NCBI RefSeq assembly: GCF_000382365.1
Contig: NZ_KB908220.1
Location: 62,001-126,000, forward strand
Source of the DNA: Pannonibacter phragmitetus DSM 14782
GTDB lineage: Bacteria; Pseudomonadota; Alphaproteobacteria; Rhizobiales; Stappiaceae
Direction of reading: 5' to 3'
DNA: 64,000 nucleotides
The translations under genes and the position numbers were made by a program. Below, piece by piece: positions 31,278 through 40,325 of this stretch. Numbering within the stretch: the first letter of the stretch is position 1; each line of letters opens with the position of its first letter. The notes beneath the pieces were generated by a model. The model was given only the letters and a program-made list of their open reading frames with translations. It did not search any database and had not been told where the DNA came from.

Positions 31278-32128
31278 GCCCGCACCACCTTCTGGGTCTG
31301 CTCGCCGAGGCCAGCAATGCCGAGGCGGATGGTCTCGCCGCCCTTGAGGAACACCGGCGGCTTCTGGCCGAGGCCAACGCCCGGAGGCGTACCGGTGGAG
31401 ATGACATCACCCGGCTGCAGCGACATGAAGCGGCTGAGGTAGGAGACGATATGGGCGACGCCGAAGATCATCGTGGCGGTGGAGCCGTCCTGATAGCGCT
31501 TGCCATCGACCTCCAGCCACATGTGCAGGTTGCCCGTATCGGCAATCTCGTCGCGGGTCACCAGCCAGGGGCCGATCGGGCCGAAGGTATCGCAGCCCTT
31601 GCCCTTGTCCCAGGTGCCGCCGCGCTCGATCTGGAATTCGCGTTCGGACACATCGTTGACAACGCAATAGCCGGCCACATGGTCCAGCGCGTCCTTTTCC
31701 TCGATGTACTTGCCGCCCTTGCCGATGACGATGCCGAGTTCGACTTCCCAGTCGGTCTTCTGCGAGCCACGCGGGATTTCGATGGCATCATCCGGGCCGG
31801 AGATGGCCGAGGTCCACTTGTTGAAGACCACCGGCTCTTTCGGGATGTCGGCCCCGGTTTCGGCGGCATGGTCGGCGTAGTTGAGACCGATGCAGATGAA
31901 CTTGCCGACGCGGCCAACGCAGGCGCCAAGGCGCAGGTCCTGCTGCGGGGTGCCCGGCACCACCGGCAGCGAAGCCGGGTCGATGGCGGCAAGGCGCGCA
32001 AGGCCTTCCGGCGTCAGGTGGCTGCCCGCAACGTCATCAATGACGCCGGACAGATCACGCACCTTGCCGTCCTTGTCGAGAAGGCCCGGCTTTTCCTGGC
32101 CATTCGGGCCGTAACGCAGCAACTTCAT
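31274..32128 (-). CDS. FAH-family hydrolase, probable 2,4-diketo-3-deoxy-L-fuconate hydrolase
   Basis: Predicted 284-residue fumarylacetoacetate-hydrolase-fold enzyme. The core motifs are FICIGLNYADHAAE (about 96-109), EVVFNKWTSAISGP-like text (here EPVVFNKWTSAISGP), and the metal region WEVELGIVIGKGG. The end motif is PGDVISTGTPPGVG. In the known non-phosphorylating fucose and rhamnose routes this enzyme splits the 2,4-diketo acid to pyruvate and L-lactate. The ATG is preceded by GGAG; an upstream extension of 24 codons is not supported. It overlaps fucD by four bases (ATGA). Confidence 0.87.
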
Positions 32129-32150
32129 GTCAGTCTCCGTGGGTATGAAA

Positions 32151-32175
32151 GGGACCGGGCAGTCTGCCCGGCCCC
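32151..32175 (-). other. Intercistronic hairpin downstream of the binding-protein gene
   Basis: Stem CCGGGCA / TGCCCGG with a three-base loop, extended by GGG and CCC outside a mismatch. It lies in the 131-base gap between the sugar-binding protein gene and the hydrolase gene, with no T run. Such hairpins often stabilise the upstream binding-protein mRNA; that role is inferred. Confidence 0.5.
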
Positions 32176-32259
32176 GGATGTCAAAGCTGGATTTCCTCAA
32201 GCCCGTGCGGCGCTTGGGCCTTCCAGGACGTGATGCACAAGCATCCCGGCGCCTTGAAA

Positions 32260-33210
32260 TTAGTCGTAGAGAACGGCAGTAATTTCCGGCGCGTCGATGT
32301 TCGACTTGTCGTAATAGTAGAAGCCGGTGTCGATGTTCGGCACCACCGGCTCACCCTTGGCAGCGGCAACAGCGGCCTTGACGGTTTCATAGCCGATGCC
32401 GACCGGGTTCTGGGTGATGGCGCCCGCCATCAGGCCGTCGCGGACCGCCTGCTTCTGGGCAGCGCCCGAGTCATAACCGATGATGACCACCTGACGGCCC
32501 ATCTCGCGTGCGCCGTTGACGACACCGATGGCAGAACCTTCATTGGCACCGAAAATGCCCTTCAGGTTCGGGTTCGCCTGCAGGATGGCCTTGGTGATTT
32601 CGGTGGACTTGAGCTGGTCGCCGCCGCCGTATTCGATGGCAACGACCTGGATCTTCGGCTTGTTCATGGCCAGCCATTCGACGAATCCGTCGCGGCGGTC
32701 GATGCCGGTGCGGCTGGTCTGGTCATGCACCACCAGCGCCACGTCGCCTTCATCACCGATCAGCTCGGCCATCTTCTCGGCGGCAAGGGCAGCAGCGGCC
32801 TTGTTGTCGGTCGCGGCCGTCGAAAGCGGGATGGAGCTGTCCACGCCGCTGTCAAAGGCGATGACCGGGATATTGGCGGCTTCGGCCTGACGCAGCAGTG
32901 GAATGGCAGCCTGGCTGTCCAGCGCGGCAAAGCCGATGGCGGACGGCTTCTTGGCAAGGGCTGCAGACAGCATGTCGATCTGCCGGTCGACCATGGTCTC
33001 GTTGTCCGGGCCTTCGAAGGTCACTTCCACGTTGAACTCGGCGGCGGCCTTGTCGGCGCCTGCCTTCACGGCCTGCCAGAACTGATGCTGGAAGCCCTTC
33101 GAGATCATCGGGATATACATCTTCTCCTGTGCCATCGGCATGGAAGCCGAGGCAACAAGGACGGCGGCACTGAGCGTGCCCAGCAGCATACGGCGTGTAA
33201 TCATTTCCAT
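32260..33210 (-). CDS. Sugar ABC transporter substrate-binding protein (RbsB type)
   Basis: Predicted 316-residue periplasmic binding protein of the pentose/6-deoxyhexose class. A signal region (MLLGTLSAAVLVASASMPMAQ) is followed by the typical start of mature sugar binders, MYIPMISKGFQHQFWQAVKAGADKAA in pieces, and the fold ends near FYYYDKSNID. The aromatic and charged residues usual in the binding cleft (KGFQHQFW, DQTSRTGIDRRDG, ANEGSA) are present. Placed among fucose catabolic genes and next to its permease and ATPase, it is predicted to bind L-fucose. The gap to the permease gene is 59 bases. Confidence 0.9.
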   Translation of the reverse strand: MEMITRRMLLGTLSAAVLVASASMPMAQEKMYIPMISKGFQHQFWQAVKAGADKAAAEFNVEVTFEGPDNETMVDRQIDMLSAALAKKPSAIGFAALDSQAAIPLLRQAEAANIPVIAFDSGVDSSIPLSTAATDNKAAAALAAEKMAELIGDEGDVALVVHDQTSRTGIDRRDGFVEWLAMNKPKIQVVAIEYGGGDQLKSTEITKAILQANPNLKGIFGANEGSAIGVVNGAREMGRQVVIIGYDSGAAQKQAVRDGLMAGAITQNPVGIGYETVKAAVAAAKGEPVVPNIDTGFYYYDKSNIDAPEITAVLYD

Positions 33211-33269
33211 TCCTCCACTTTCAAGGTTTCAAAGATACGGGGGCATTTGCGCCCTCTTCTTTCCTGACC

Positions 33270-34277
33270 TCAGCTGCGCTCCCTCCGCAGTTGATCGGCA
33301 TAGACGGCAAGGATGATGATCCCGCCGGTCACAACGGTCTGCCACTCGGGCGCGACCGAAAGAATGCGCAGGCCGTTGGTGAGCACGGCCATGATCAGCG
33401 CGCCGATCAGCGTGCCGAGCACCGTGCCCCTGCCACCTGCCAGCGACGTGCCGCCAATGACGACGGCAGCGATGGCGTCCAGCTCGTAGCCAAGGCCAAG
33501 GGCCGGCTGCGCCGAGTTGAGACGCGAGGAAATGAGAATGCCCGCGATGCCGCAGATGGCGCCAGCCAGCGCATAGACGGCCATTTTCCAGGCGCGGGTG
33601 TTGACGCCGGACAGGCGCACCGCCTCCTCGTTGGAGCCGAGTGCATAGGTGTAGCGGCCAAGCACGGTGCGCGACAGCACCCAAGCCATGCCGCCGGCTA
33701 CGGCGAAGAGCACGAGCACACCATTGGGGATCGGCAATGCCGGGATCACCATGCCGATCAGCGAGCCCTGCGAGATGTCCGTGTAGCCCGGCGTGTCGTT
33801 GAAATAGATCGGGCGCGCCCCGGTAATCAGCAGCGACAGCCCCTTCAGCATCAGCATCATGCCCAGAGTGGCAATGAAGGGCGGGATCTTCATCTGCGCC
33901 ACGAAGGTGCCCGAGGCGAGGCCGCAGAGCGCGCCCGTGCCGATGGCCGCCAGAATGCCCAGCGGCAGCGGCATGCCGCCCCATGTCAGCACCACGCCGG
34001 TGATGACGGCGCAGAAGGTCATCAGCATGCCGATGGACAGGTCGATGCCCCCCGTCAGGATGATGACCGTTGCCGCCACGGCCAGCACGCCATTGACGGA
34101 CGTGGCCTGCAGGATGGCCATGATGTTGCTCACCTGAAAGAAATTCGGTGAGGCAAGGCTGAAGCCGATGACGAGAATGATCAGGCTGGCAAAGGCCAGA
34201 AGCTTCTGCTGGGCAGATGCGGATTGCTGCACGAAGCTTGCGCCTGCTGCGGCCTTGGACTTGTCTTGTGCTGTCAC
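33270..34277 (-). CDS. Sugar ABC transporter permease (RbsC type)
   Basis: Predicted 335-residue inner-membrane permease with about eight to ten hydrophobic segments. It has the family phrase [20 protein letters not shown] near the first third and the late [23 protein letters not shown], both typical of BPD_transp_2 (RbsC) permeases. The start is a GTG preceded by GGAGG; it overlaps the ATPase gene by four bases (GTGA), which argues for coupled translation. A longer upstream frame would lie inside the ATPase gene and is rejected. With the ATPase and binding protein it forms a complete importer. Confidence 0.92.
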   Translation of the reverse strand: MTAQDKSKAAAGASFVQQSASAQQKLLAFASLIILVIGFSLASPNFFQVSNIMAILQATSVNGVLAVAATVIILTGGIDLSIGMLMTFCAVITGVVLTWGGMPLPLGILAAIGTGALCGLASGTFVAQMKIPPFIATLGMMLMLKGLSLLITGARPIYFNDTPGYTDISQGSLIGMVIPALPIPNGVLVLFAVAGGMAWVLSRTVLGRYTYALGSNEEAVRLSGVNTRAWKMAVYALAGAICGIAGILISSRLNSAQPALGLGYELDAIAAVVIGGTSLAGGRGTVLGTLIGALIMAVLTNGLRILSVAPEWQTVVTGGIIILAVYADQLRRERS

Positions 34278-35794
34278 GCGGGTTCCTCCTGACGCGTGGC
34301 TTGCCGGGCAGTGGCAAGATGCATGATGTCTTCCTGGGTGGTGCCTGCCCCGCCGGGCAGCGTGCCGGTCAGCCGGCCTTCGCACATGACGGCGATGCGG
34401 TGCGACACACGCAGGATTTCCGGCAGTTCCGAACTGATGACGATGATGGCCTTGCCCTCCGCAGCAAGGTCCGCCAGCAGTTTGTAGATTTCAGACTTGG
34501 CGCCAATGTCGATGCCGCGCGTCGGCTCATCGAAGATGAGGATATCGCAATTGCGCAGCAGCCATTTGGCAATGACGACCTTCTGCTGGTTGCCACCGGA
34601 CAGAAGCCGCACTTCCTGCCGCTCGGACGGGGTGCGGATGCCAAGGCTCTTGATGAAATCCCGCGCTGTCTTGCGCATGGCTTCATCGTTCAGTTGTCCC
34701 GCACCGCCGGTGAAGCGGTGCATGCTGGCCAGCGCCACGTTGTCGGCAACGTCCATGCCAAGGGCGAGGCCGAAGTGCTTGCGGTCCTCCGACAGATAGC
34801 CGATCCCGGCCCGCACAGCGTCCACCGGGGAGCGGATCTCGACCTTGCGGCCATGCACGGTGATTTCGCCGCTGTCCCGCGGATCGGCACCGAAGATGGC
34901 GCGGGCGACTTCCGTGCGCCCGGCCCCCATGAGACCGGCAAAGCCAAGCACTTCGCCCTTCTTCAGCGAGAAACTGACATCGCGGATTTCACGCCCCCGG
35001 TTCAGGCCCTTCACTTCGAGAGCCACTTCTGAGCCGGTCAGATCGGGGATCGAGACCACCTCATCCGTCAGCGTGCGCCCGACCATCATGGAGATGATCT
35101 GCGAGATCGGCGTTTCCTTCGCGCCCACCGTGCCGACATATTCGCCGTCACGCATCACGGTCACCCGGTCGGAAATACGGCGGATCTCGTCCATCTTGTG
35201 GCTGATGTAGACGATGCCCACGCCATCGGCCTTCAGCCGGGCGATCATGGCAAAAAGCTCGTTGATCTCGCTCTCGGTGAGCGCCGCCGTCGGCTCGTCC
35301 ATGATCAGCACGCGCGAGCGCGCCGACAGGGCCTTGGCGATTTCCACCATCTGCTGGCGGGCGATGGACAGGCCATCCACCTTGCGGCGCGGATCGATGT
35401 TGATGTTGAGGACACGGAACAGTGCCTCGGCATCGCGGATCATCTTTGCATCATCGACCCGGCCGAAGGACAGGCGCGGCTCGCGGCCGATGAAGATGTT
35501 CTGCGCGACCGTCAGATCCTTCATCAGGGCGAGTTCCTGATGGATGATGCCGATGCCCTGATCCTGTGCGGCGCGCGGGCTGGGCAAGGTCACTTCCCGG
35601 CCCTCCACCAGAATACGGCCCGAGTCCGGCTGATAGACGCCGGAGAGGATCTTCATGAGGGTGGATTTGCCTGCGCCATTTTCCCCCATCAGCGCATGAA
35701 CCTCGCCCTCCTGAAGGTCGAAGCTCACGCCCTTCAGGGCATGGACGCCGGGAAAGCGCTTGTCGATGCGGTGCATTTCCACGAGGATCTTCAT
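34274..35794 (-). CDS. Sugar ABC transporter ATPase with two nucleotide-binding domains (RbsA type)
   Basis: Predicted 506-residue tandem ATPase that powers the importer. The first domain has Walker [10 protein letters not shown] (about 38-46), signature [15 protein letters not shown] and Walker [12 protein letters not shown]. The second domain has the degenerate Walker [10 protein letters not shown], signature [16 protein letters not shown] and Walker [13 protein letters not shown]. This asymmetry is normal for RbsA/MglA/XylG proteins. Overlaps of four bases at both ends with the permease gene and with the lactonase gene place it in the middle of the operon. Confidence 0.95.
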   Translation of the reverse strand: MKILVEMHRIDKRFPGVHALKGVSFDLQEGEVHALMGENGAGKSTLMKILSGVYQPDSGRILVEGREVTLPSPRAAQDQGIGIIHQELALMKDLTVAQNIFIGREPRLSFGRVDDAKMIRDAEALFRVLNINIDPRRKVDGLSIARQQMVEIAKALSARSRVLIMDEPTAALTESEINELFAMIARLKADGVGIVYISHKMDEIRRISDRVTVMRDGEYVGTVGAKETPISQIISMMVGRTLTDEVVSIPDLTGSEVALEVKGLNRGREIRDVSFSLKKGEVLGFAGLMGAGRTEVARAIFGADPRDSGEITVHGRKVEIRSPVDAVRAGIGYLSEDRKHFGLALGMDVADNVALASMHRFTGGAGQLNDEAMRKTARDFIKSLGIRTPSERQEVRLLSGGNQQKVVIAKWLLRNCDILIFDEPTRGIDIGAKSEIYKLLADLAAEGKAIIVISSELPEILRVSHRIAVMCEGRLTGTLPGGAGTTQEDIMHLATARQATRQEEPA

Positions 35795-36651
35795 GCGCGC
35801 CCCTCCCCGAGCCCGTAGAAACGGATGGCAGTGCCGCCAAGCAAGGCAGCGCGCTCATCAGAGGACAGACCACCGGTCAGCCGTTCCGTCACCTCTTCCC
35901 AGAAGCCGTGCGTGCCGGCCAGCGTCAGCACCGGCCAGTCCGATCCCCACATCAGCCGCTGCGGGCCGAACCAGTGCAGCAGATGATCCATCACCGGCTG
36001 CAACAGGGCCACCGCAGCTTCCACATCCTGCGGGCAGGACGGGCTGATTTCGGTGAGAAGGCCGGACAGCTTGCAGACGATGCGCGTGTCCGCCGCCAGC
36101 GCCTTCATGTGGTGCTTCCAGTGGGCGCTCAGGCCTTCCGCCACCGTAGGCTTGGCAGCGTGATCAATGACCAGCGGAAGATCAGGATGAGCAGCCGCGA
36201 AACGGGTGATGGCGGCAAGCTGAGGTTCCTTCACCAGTGCATCGAAGCGCAGGCCAAGGCGCACCATGGCTGCAATCACGCAATCCTCGGGAGCTGTAAG
36301 GATCCAGTCCGGATCGGCAATGTCCTGCAGCATCGGGCGGATGCCCTTGAGGCGCTTGTCCGCCGCCATGTGCTCCAGCCGGACTTCCGCCAGCGGATCG
36401 GTCAGATCAACCCAGCCGACCACACCGGCAATCTGCGGCGCAGCCTTGGCAAGCTCCAGCAGAAACAGGGTTTCCGCCTCGGACGGGGCAGCCTGCACCA
36501 CGACAACGCGGCGGTTGCCGTTGAGGCTGGCGAGATCGGCAGGCAGGAAGTCACGGCGCAGCGGATCAAGAGCGGGACCGCCCTCCTCCAGCCAGCCATA
36601 ATCTCCGCGCGCCGGGCGCCAGAAATGGCAATGAGCATCAATTCGTTCCAT
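35791..36651 (-). CDS. Amidohydrolase-2 family, probable L-fuconolactonase
   Basis: Predicted 286-residue TIM-barrel amidohydrolase. The N-terminus [20 protein letters not shown] contains the HxH metal motif (His7, His9) with the phrase DAHCHFW typical of the fucono-/rhamnono-lactonase subgroup. His in VIDHAAKP (about 163) and Asp in MWGSDWPV (about 250) complete the site. It should open L-fuconolactone, the second step of the pathway. The gene overlaps the ABC ATPase gene by four bases and is 55 bases after the SDR gene, a gap that holds a hairpin. Confidence 0.88.
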   Translation of the reverse strand: MERIDAHCHFWRPARGDYGWLEEGGPALDPLRRDFLPADLASLNGNRRVVVVQAAPSEAETLFLLELAKAAPQIAGVVGWVDLTDPLAEVRLEHMAADKRLKGIRPMLQDIADPDWILTAPEDCVIAAMVRLGLRFDALVKEPQLAAITRFAAAHPDLPLVIDHAAKPTVAEGLSAHWKHHMKALAADTRIVCKLSGLLTEISPSCPQDVEAAVALLQPVMDHLLHWFGPQRLMWGSDWPVLTLAGTHGFWEEVTERLTGGLSSDERAALLGGTAIRFYGLGEGRA

Positions 36652-36680
36652 CCGGCGGCCTCCCGTCCGCGTGTGATGGC

Positions 36681-36702
36681 TGCGGGCCTCGACCGGCCCG
36701 CA
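36681..36702 (-). other. Hairpin between lactonase and SDR genes
   Basis: Perfect eight-base-pair stem TGCGGGCC / GGCCCGCA with loop TCGACC, just after the stop of the first gene of the operon. No T run follows. It may act as an mRNA stabiliser or a weak terminator. Confidence 0.45.
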
Positions 36703-36706
36703 AGGC

Positions 36707-37444
36707 TCAGATCGTGACGCCGCCGTCCACCAGAACGGCCTGACCGGTCATGAAGCGGCTTTCGTCGCTCAGAAGATAGAGCACCAGCGGCGTGATATCG
36801 TCCACCGTTGCCAGACGGCCCATGGGCTGGCGGGCGATGAAGTCCTTCTCCGCCTGCACCGGGTCGGCAGCAGAGGCGATGCGGCCGCGCAGCGAGGGCG
36901 TGTCCACCGTGCCGGGGCACAGGGCGTTGCAGCGGATGCCCTGCTTCACATAATCGGCCGCAACGGCCTTGGTCAGGCCGATCACCGCCGCCTTGGTGGT
37001 GCCATAGGCGGTGCGGTTGACAAATCCCTTGATGGAAGAGGCCATCGAGGCCATGTTGAGAATGGATGCAGAGCCGGTCTTGCCGGCCCGTTCCAGCATC
37101 CCCGGCAGGAAAGCCCGGATCATGCGCATCATGGAGGTTACATTGACCGCCAGTGCCTGTTCCCAGTCCTCGTCAGTGATGTCGAGCACCGCACCGTTGT
37201 GCACCATGCCCGCGCAGTTGAAGAGCCCGTCCAGCGGGCCAACGTCCCGCGCCAGCGCATCGATGGCAGCCCGGTCCGTCACATCCAGCTTCAGCGTTTC
37301 AAGGCCAGTGAGCCCGGCCAGCAGAGTGGCATCCCGGTCCGTGGCAATCACCCGTGCGCCTTCTGCCGCCAATGCCAGAGCCGAAGCGCGGCCCATGCCC
37401 TGACCGGCTGCCGTCACGAGAATAGTCTTGCCTGCAAGGCGCAT
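36707..37444 (-). CDS. SDR oxidoreductase, probable 2-keto-3-deoxy-L-fuconate dehydrogenase
   Basis: Predicted 245-residue short-chain dehydrogenase. The cofactor loop is TAAGQGMG (11-18), and Asp36 after the second strand (IATDRD) indicates NAD. Catalytic Tyr147 and Lys151 lie in TAYGTTK. The phrases NMASMASSIKG and NALCPGTVDTPSL are typical of the DHRS6/BDH2-like group, to which bacterial 3-deoxy-fuconate dehydrogenases belong. The ATG follows GGGAGGA; an upstream in-frame start would run into the operator region and is rejected. As the first gene after the operators it leads the leftward operon. Confidence 0.87.
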   Translation of the reverse strand: MRLAGKTILVTAAGQGMGRASALALAAEGARVIATDRDATLLAGLTGLETLKLDVTDRAAIDALARDVGPLDGLFNCAGMVHNGAVLDITDEDWEQALAVNVTSMMRMIRAFLPGMLERAGKTGSASILNMASMASSIKGFVNRTAYGTTKAAVIGLTKAVAADYVKQGIRCNALCPGTVDTPSLRGRIASAADPVQAEKDFIARQPMGRLATVDDITPLVLYLLSDESRFMTGQAVLVDGGVTI

Positions 37445-37517
37445 CGCAGTCCTCCCGGATACCGGCTCCACCTCAGGGCCACCGGCCTTTCCTCCACCAG
37501 CCGCTCTTGATGACAGC

Positions 37518-37550
37518 TGTTCATATACGAACACCCTATTCACAAATGAA
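37518..37550. promoter_or_regulatory. Paired palindromic operators between the fucose operon and its IclR gene
   Basis: Two related palindromes lie in the 183-base divergent gap. The first, TGTTCATATACGAACA, has arms TGTTC and GAACA. The second, TTCACAAATGAA, has arms TTCA and TGAA and on the other strand reads GTTCATTTGTGAAT. Their centres are 19 bases apart, about two helical turns. IclR-family dimers bind such sites, so they are the probable targets of the adjacent regulator. Confidence 0.7.
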
Positions 37551-37627
37551 CTGATATGCAACACTGCAGATCAAGAGAACAAAACACCCCCGCGTGAAAT
37601 TTGCGAGGGGACCGGGAGGAATGAACC

Positions 37628-38392
37628 ATGAGTGATGCAGAGAGCGGGTCAGAGCGCTACCGCGCCCCTGCGCTGGACAAGGGGCTCGATATTCTCGAAT
37701 TGCTGTCGGAACAGTCTGCCGGCATGACGCGTGCGGAAATCGTCAAGGCCATGGGCCGCAGCCCCTCGGAAATCTACCGCATGCTGGAGCGGCTGGTGGC
37801 GCGCGACTATGTGGTGCGCTCCTTTGGCGGCGACCGCTACGCCCTGTCGATGAAGCTGTTCGTGCTGGCCAACCGGCACCCGCCGGTGCGCCGCCTTGTG
37901 GCGCAGGCAACGCCGAAGCTGGATCTGTTCGCCCGTGACAGCCGCCAGTCGTGCCATCTCGCCGTGCCTGAGCGCGCTGCCGCCGTTGTCGTGGCGCAGG
38001 CAAGCCCGATGGACAGTTGGGAATTCCGCGTGCGCGTCGGCGCAAGACTGGACCTGCTGGACACCGGCTCAGGCATTGCGCTGCTGGCCTTCCAGAACCC
38101 GGAACGCCGCGCCGAAACCCTGGCCACCTGGGGCAGCAGCGCCCAGACCGCGCGCCTGCATGAGGTGGAAGAAGAGCTCGAACGGGTGCGGGCGGCCGGT
38201 TACCGCATTGCCGAAAGCGGCCAGCTTCTCGGCGTGCAGGATATTTCCGTGCCCGTGCTGGCCCCGGACGGCGACGCCATCGCCGTCCTCACCTGCCCCT
38301 ACCTCGGCCGCCCCGCCAGCGCCCCTTGCGCCAGCATCAGCGAGGTTCTGGACCGGTTGAAGGGTCTGGCGGGGGAACTCTCCCTCGCCTGA
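37628..38392 (+). CDS. IclR-family transcriptional regulator (probable fucose regulator)
   Basis: Predicted 254-residue regulator. The N-terminal winged helix-turn-helix (about 12-75) contains ALDKGLDILELLSEQSAGMTRAEIV in pieces and the recognition helix region GRSPSEIYRMLERLVARDYV. The effector domain (about 85-250) is the usual IclR GAF-like part. The ATG follows GGGAGGA. It diverges from the eight-gene fucose operon across the paired palindromes and converges tail-to-tail with fucU, 13 bases away. An intermediate of fucose breakdown is the likely effector; this is inferred. Confidence 0.9.
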   Translation: MSDAESGSERYRAPALDKGLDILELLSEQSAGMTRAEIVKAMGRSPSEIYRMLERLVARDYVVRSFGGDRYALSMKLFVLANRHPPVRRLVAQATPKLDLFARDSRQSCHLAVPERAAAVVVAQASPMDSWEFRVRVGARLDLLDTGSGIALLAFQNPERRAETLATWGSSAQTARLHEVEEELERVRAAGYRIAESGQLLGVQDISVPVLAPDGDAIAVLTCPYLGRPASAPCASISEVLDRLKGLAGELSLA

Positions 38393-38405
38393 TCCTCACT
38401 TCACA

Positions 38406-38840
38406 TCACCCGAAGATCACGCCCTTGCGGATGATGAAATTGCCATAGGCGCGCAGTTCGGTGGTCAGGACCACAGCATAGCACTCCTTGGCACGGGCGT
38501 AGAAATCATAGCGCTCCAGCGAGGCCATGGACGCTTTTTCCGCGTCGAACAGGGGCTTGGCCTCGGCCACCACCGGCGGAATGGCCGCAGCATCGCCCAC
38601 CACCTGCATGGTGAAAACCGGATCGCCATCGAAGGTGTCCACCGGCAGCAGAGTGAGAATGGCCTCCACCGCTTTCACTGCCGGGCAATCCATGCGCAGC
38701 GGCACCCCATGCACCGTGTGGCGAGCGGTCGATTCGGCCGGAAAATTGGCATCGACGATGGCAATCTCGTCCCCATGCCCCATGGCGGCCAGAACCATCA
38801 GCAGTTCCGGGCTGATGAGCGGATGAATCCCCTTGAGCAT
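38406..38840 (-). CDS. fucU: L-fucose mutarotase (RbsD/FucU family)
   Basis: Predicted 144-residue RbsD/FucU-fold protein that speeds the exchange of alpha- and beta-fucopyranose. The start MLKGIHPLISPELL is very close to the enterobacterial protein. The active-site residues known from FucU, His22 and Asp30, are present in GHGDEIAIVDANFP, and the C-terminal YxxF-like part reads RAYGNFIIRKGV. It supports L-fucose rather than L-rhamnose as substrate of the neighbouring pathway. The gene is read leftwards, converging with the IclR gene, and therefore has its own promoter. Confidence 0.94.
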   Translation of the reverse strand: MLKGIHPLISPELLMVLAAMGHGDEIAIVDANFPAESTARHTVHGVPLRMDCPAVKAVEAILTLLPVDTFDGDPVFTMQVVGDAAAIPPVVAEAKPLFDAEKASMASLERYDFYARAKECYAVVLTTELRAYGNFIIRKGVIFG

Positions 38841-38996
38841 GACGGAAGTCCTCCCTGCCCGCAGAATTGGAATCTCTGAACAGCTGCGCGGGCGGGCGGC
38901 AGATTAGCGGGCTGAGGGATGAGGTCAACGGGGACGCGGAGCAAGACTACAAGCGACTGTCGGAGGATCTGCAAGGCCTTGCGTCCACTCCGCGCC

Positions 38997-39127
38997 GCCC
39001 CGGCCTTGCGCCGGGGCCTGTAAGGCTGCCGCTGCCTTTGCAGAATTGGACAAGGCTTCCGCTCTGCATTTGTCACAGAAAAGCAACCGCCCTGCGTCCC
39101 TGACGGGTCCCCGCACAAGGCGGGGAC
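38997..39127. repeat. Pair of REP-like hairpins
   Basis: Two perfect eight-base-pair hairpins lie 90 bases apart: GCCCCGGC-CTTGC-GCCGGGGC at 38997-39017 and, in roughly the opposite sense, GTCCCCGC and GCGGGGAC around ACAAG at 39107-39127. Their loops CTTGC and ACAAG are nearly complementary. Paired, opposed REP-type palindromes are typical of BIME-like elements. They fill much of the 364-base gap between fucU and the Gfo/Idh/MocA gene; no other feature was seen there. Confidence 0.7.
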
Positions 39128-39204
39128 GGCGCGGTGTTTGCGTCTTCCTCCTGGGCAGAGCAGGATCGCCTCTGCTTTCCAGAAACAAACCACCGCCGGG
39201 GAAT

Positions 39205-40314
39205 TCACCCCGGCGTGTAGGCCAGGCTTGCAATGTCCACGGCCTTGCCGGTCATGGCGGATTGCTGGGCGGCGAGGCCCATGGCGACGGCCCACCAGCC
39301 GTCATTCAGAGCCACTTCCACCGGCGCACCGGCGGTGACGGCTTTCTGGAAGCGCTGGTGCTGATAGAAGGTGGAGCCATTGTGGTCGCCGGCATCCAGC
39401 AGCTGCGGATCGACCGGCACTTCCAGCACCACGGGCCCCTGCGGCTGGCGCGGCGAGACGATGACCTGCGGCACCGGCGGCTCACCCAGATGCTCCGGCC
39501 AGAAACGGCCCGGTCCCGGAACGAGGCATTCGATCTTGCCCTTTGGCCCGACAGCGGAAATCTCCTCCTGATAGCGCGAGCCTTCCGCGAACATGCAGAG
39601 CTCCAGCATGGCGCGGGCGCCGGAGGCGAAATCGACGATCACATAGGCATGGTCCCAGATATCGGAGCGCTCGCCTGCGTAAACCTCGTCCAGATGGTTC
39701 ACCGCCTGCCCGCCGGACGCCATAACCCGCACCGGATCGGACTTGAGGATGTGGCGCATGAGGTCGAAAAAATGGCAGCATTTTTCCACCAGTGTGCCGC
39801 CGGTGTTGCGGTTGAAGCGGTTCCAGTCGCCGACCTTCTCGAGAAACGGAAAGCGGTGCTCGCGGATAGTCAGCATGCGGATGCCGCCGGTCACGTTGTC
39901 CGCTTCCTCGATCATCTTTGCGACCGGGGGCATGTAGCGGTATTCCATCGCCACCCAGATGGGCGCAGGATAGGCAGCGCGCAGGGCGGCAAGGCGCGGG
40001 GCATCTTCGGGCGCTGTGAACAGCGGCTTTTCCACGATCACCGGCAGTGGCCGGACGGAGGCAATTTCCTCGAGCTGGCTGAGATGCAGGAAATTGGGGC
40101 TGGCGATCAGCAGACAGTTGATCTGGGCCACCTCCAGAAGATCGGCGACCGAGTCCACCATCCGGGCGCCGGGCACGGCTGCGGCGGCACGGGCGCGCAT
40201 GTCTGCATCGGGCTCGTAGATTGCTGCAACAGACGCCCCCTCCAGCAGGGCAATGTTGCGCAGATGCTCCTGCCCCATCATGCCGCAGCCGATGATTCCA
40301 TACGTCAGGCTCAA
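39205..40314 (-). CDS. Gfo/Idh/MocA oxidoreductase, candidate NAD-dependent sulfoquinovosidase (GH188-like)
   Basis: Predicted 369-residue Gfo/Idh/MocA protein. The N-terminal Rossmann fold has GIIGCGMMG (6-14) and the family motif EKP at 95-97. The second domain holds GGTLVEKCCHFFDL, with the His and Asp typical of the catalytic helix. Most relatives are sugar dehydrogenases. However, family GH188 contains Gfo/Idh/MocA-fold, NAD-dependent sulfoquinovosidases found beside sulfoquinovose monooxygenase genes, which is exactly the neighbourhood here. I therefore propose this role as an inference; a dehydrogenase of another sugar is the main alternative. It follows the GntR gene after 11 bases, so both share a leftward transcript. 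Confidence 0.6.
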   Translation of the reverse strand: MSLTYGIIGCGMMGQEHLRNIALLEGASVAAIYEPDADMRARAAAAVPGARMVDSVADLLEVAQINCLLIASPNFLHLSQLEEIASVRPLPVIVEKPLFTAPEDAPRLAALRAAYPAPIWVAMEYRYMPPVAKMIEEADNVTGGIRMLTIREHRFPFLEKVGDWNRFNRNTGGTLVEKCCHFFDLMRHILKSDPVRVMASGGQAVNHLDEVYAGERSDIWDHAYVIVDFASGARAMLELCMFAEGSRYQEEISAVGPKGKIECLVPGPGRFWPEHLGEPPVPQVIVSPRQPQGPVVLEVPVDPQLLDAGDHNGSTFYQHQRFQKAVTAGAPVEVALNDGWWAVAMGLAAQQSAMTGKAVDIASLAYTPG

Positions 40315-40325
40315 GGTATTTCCCC

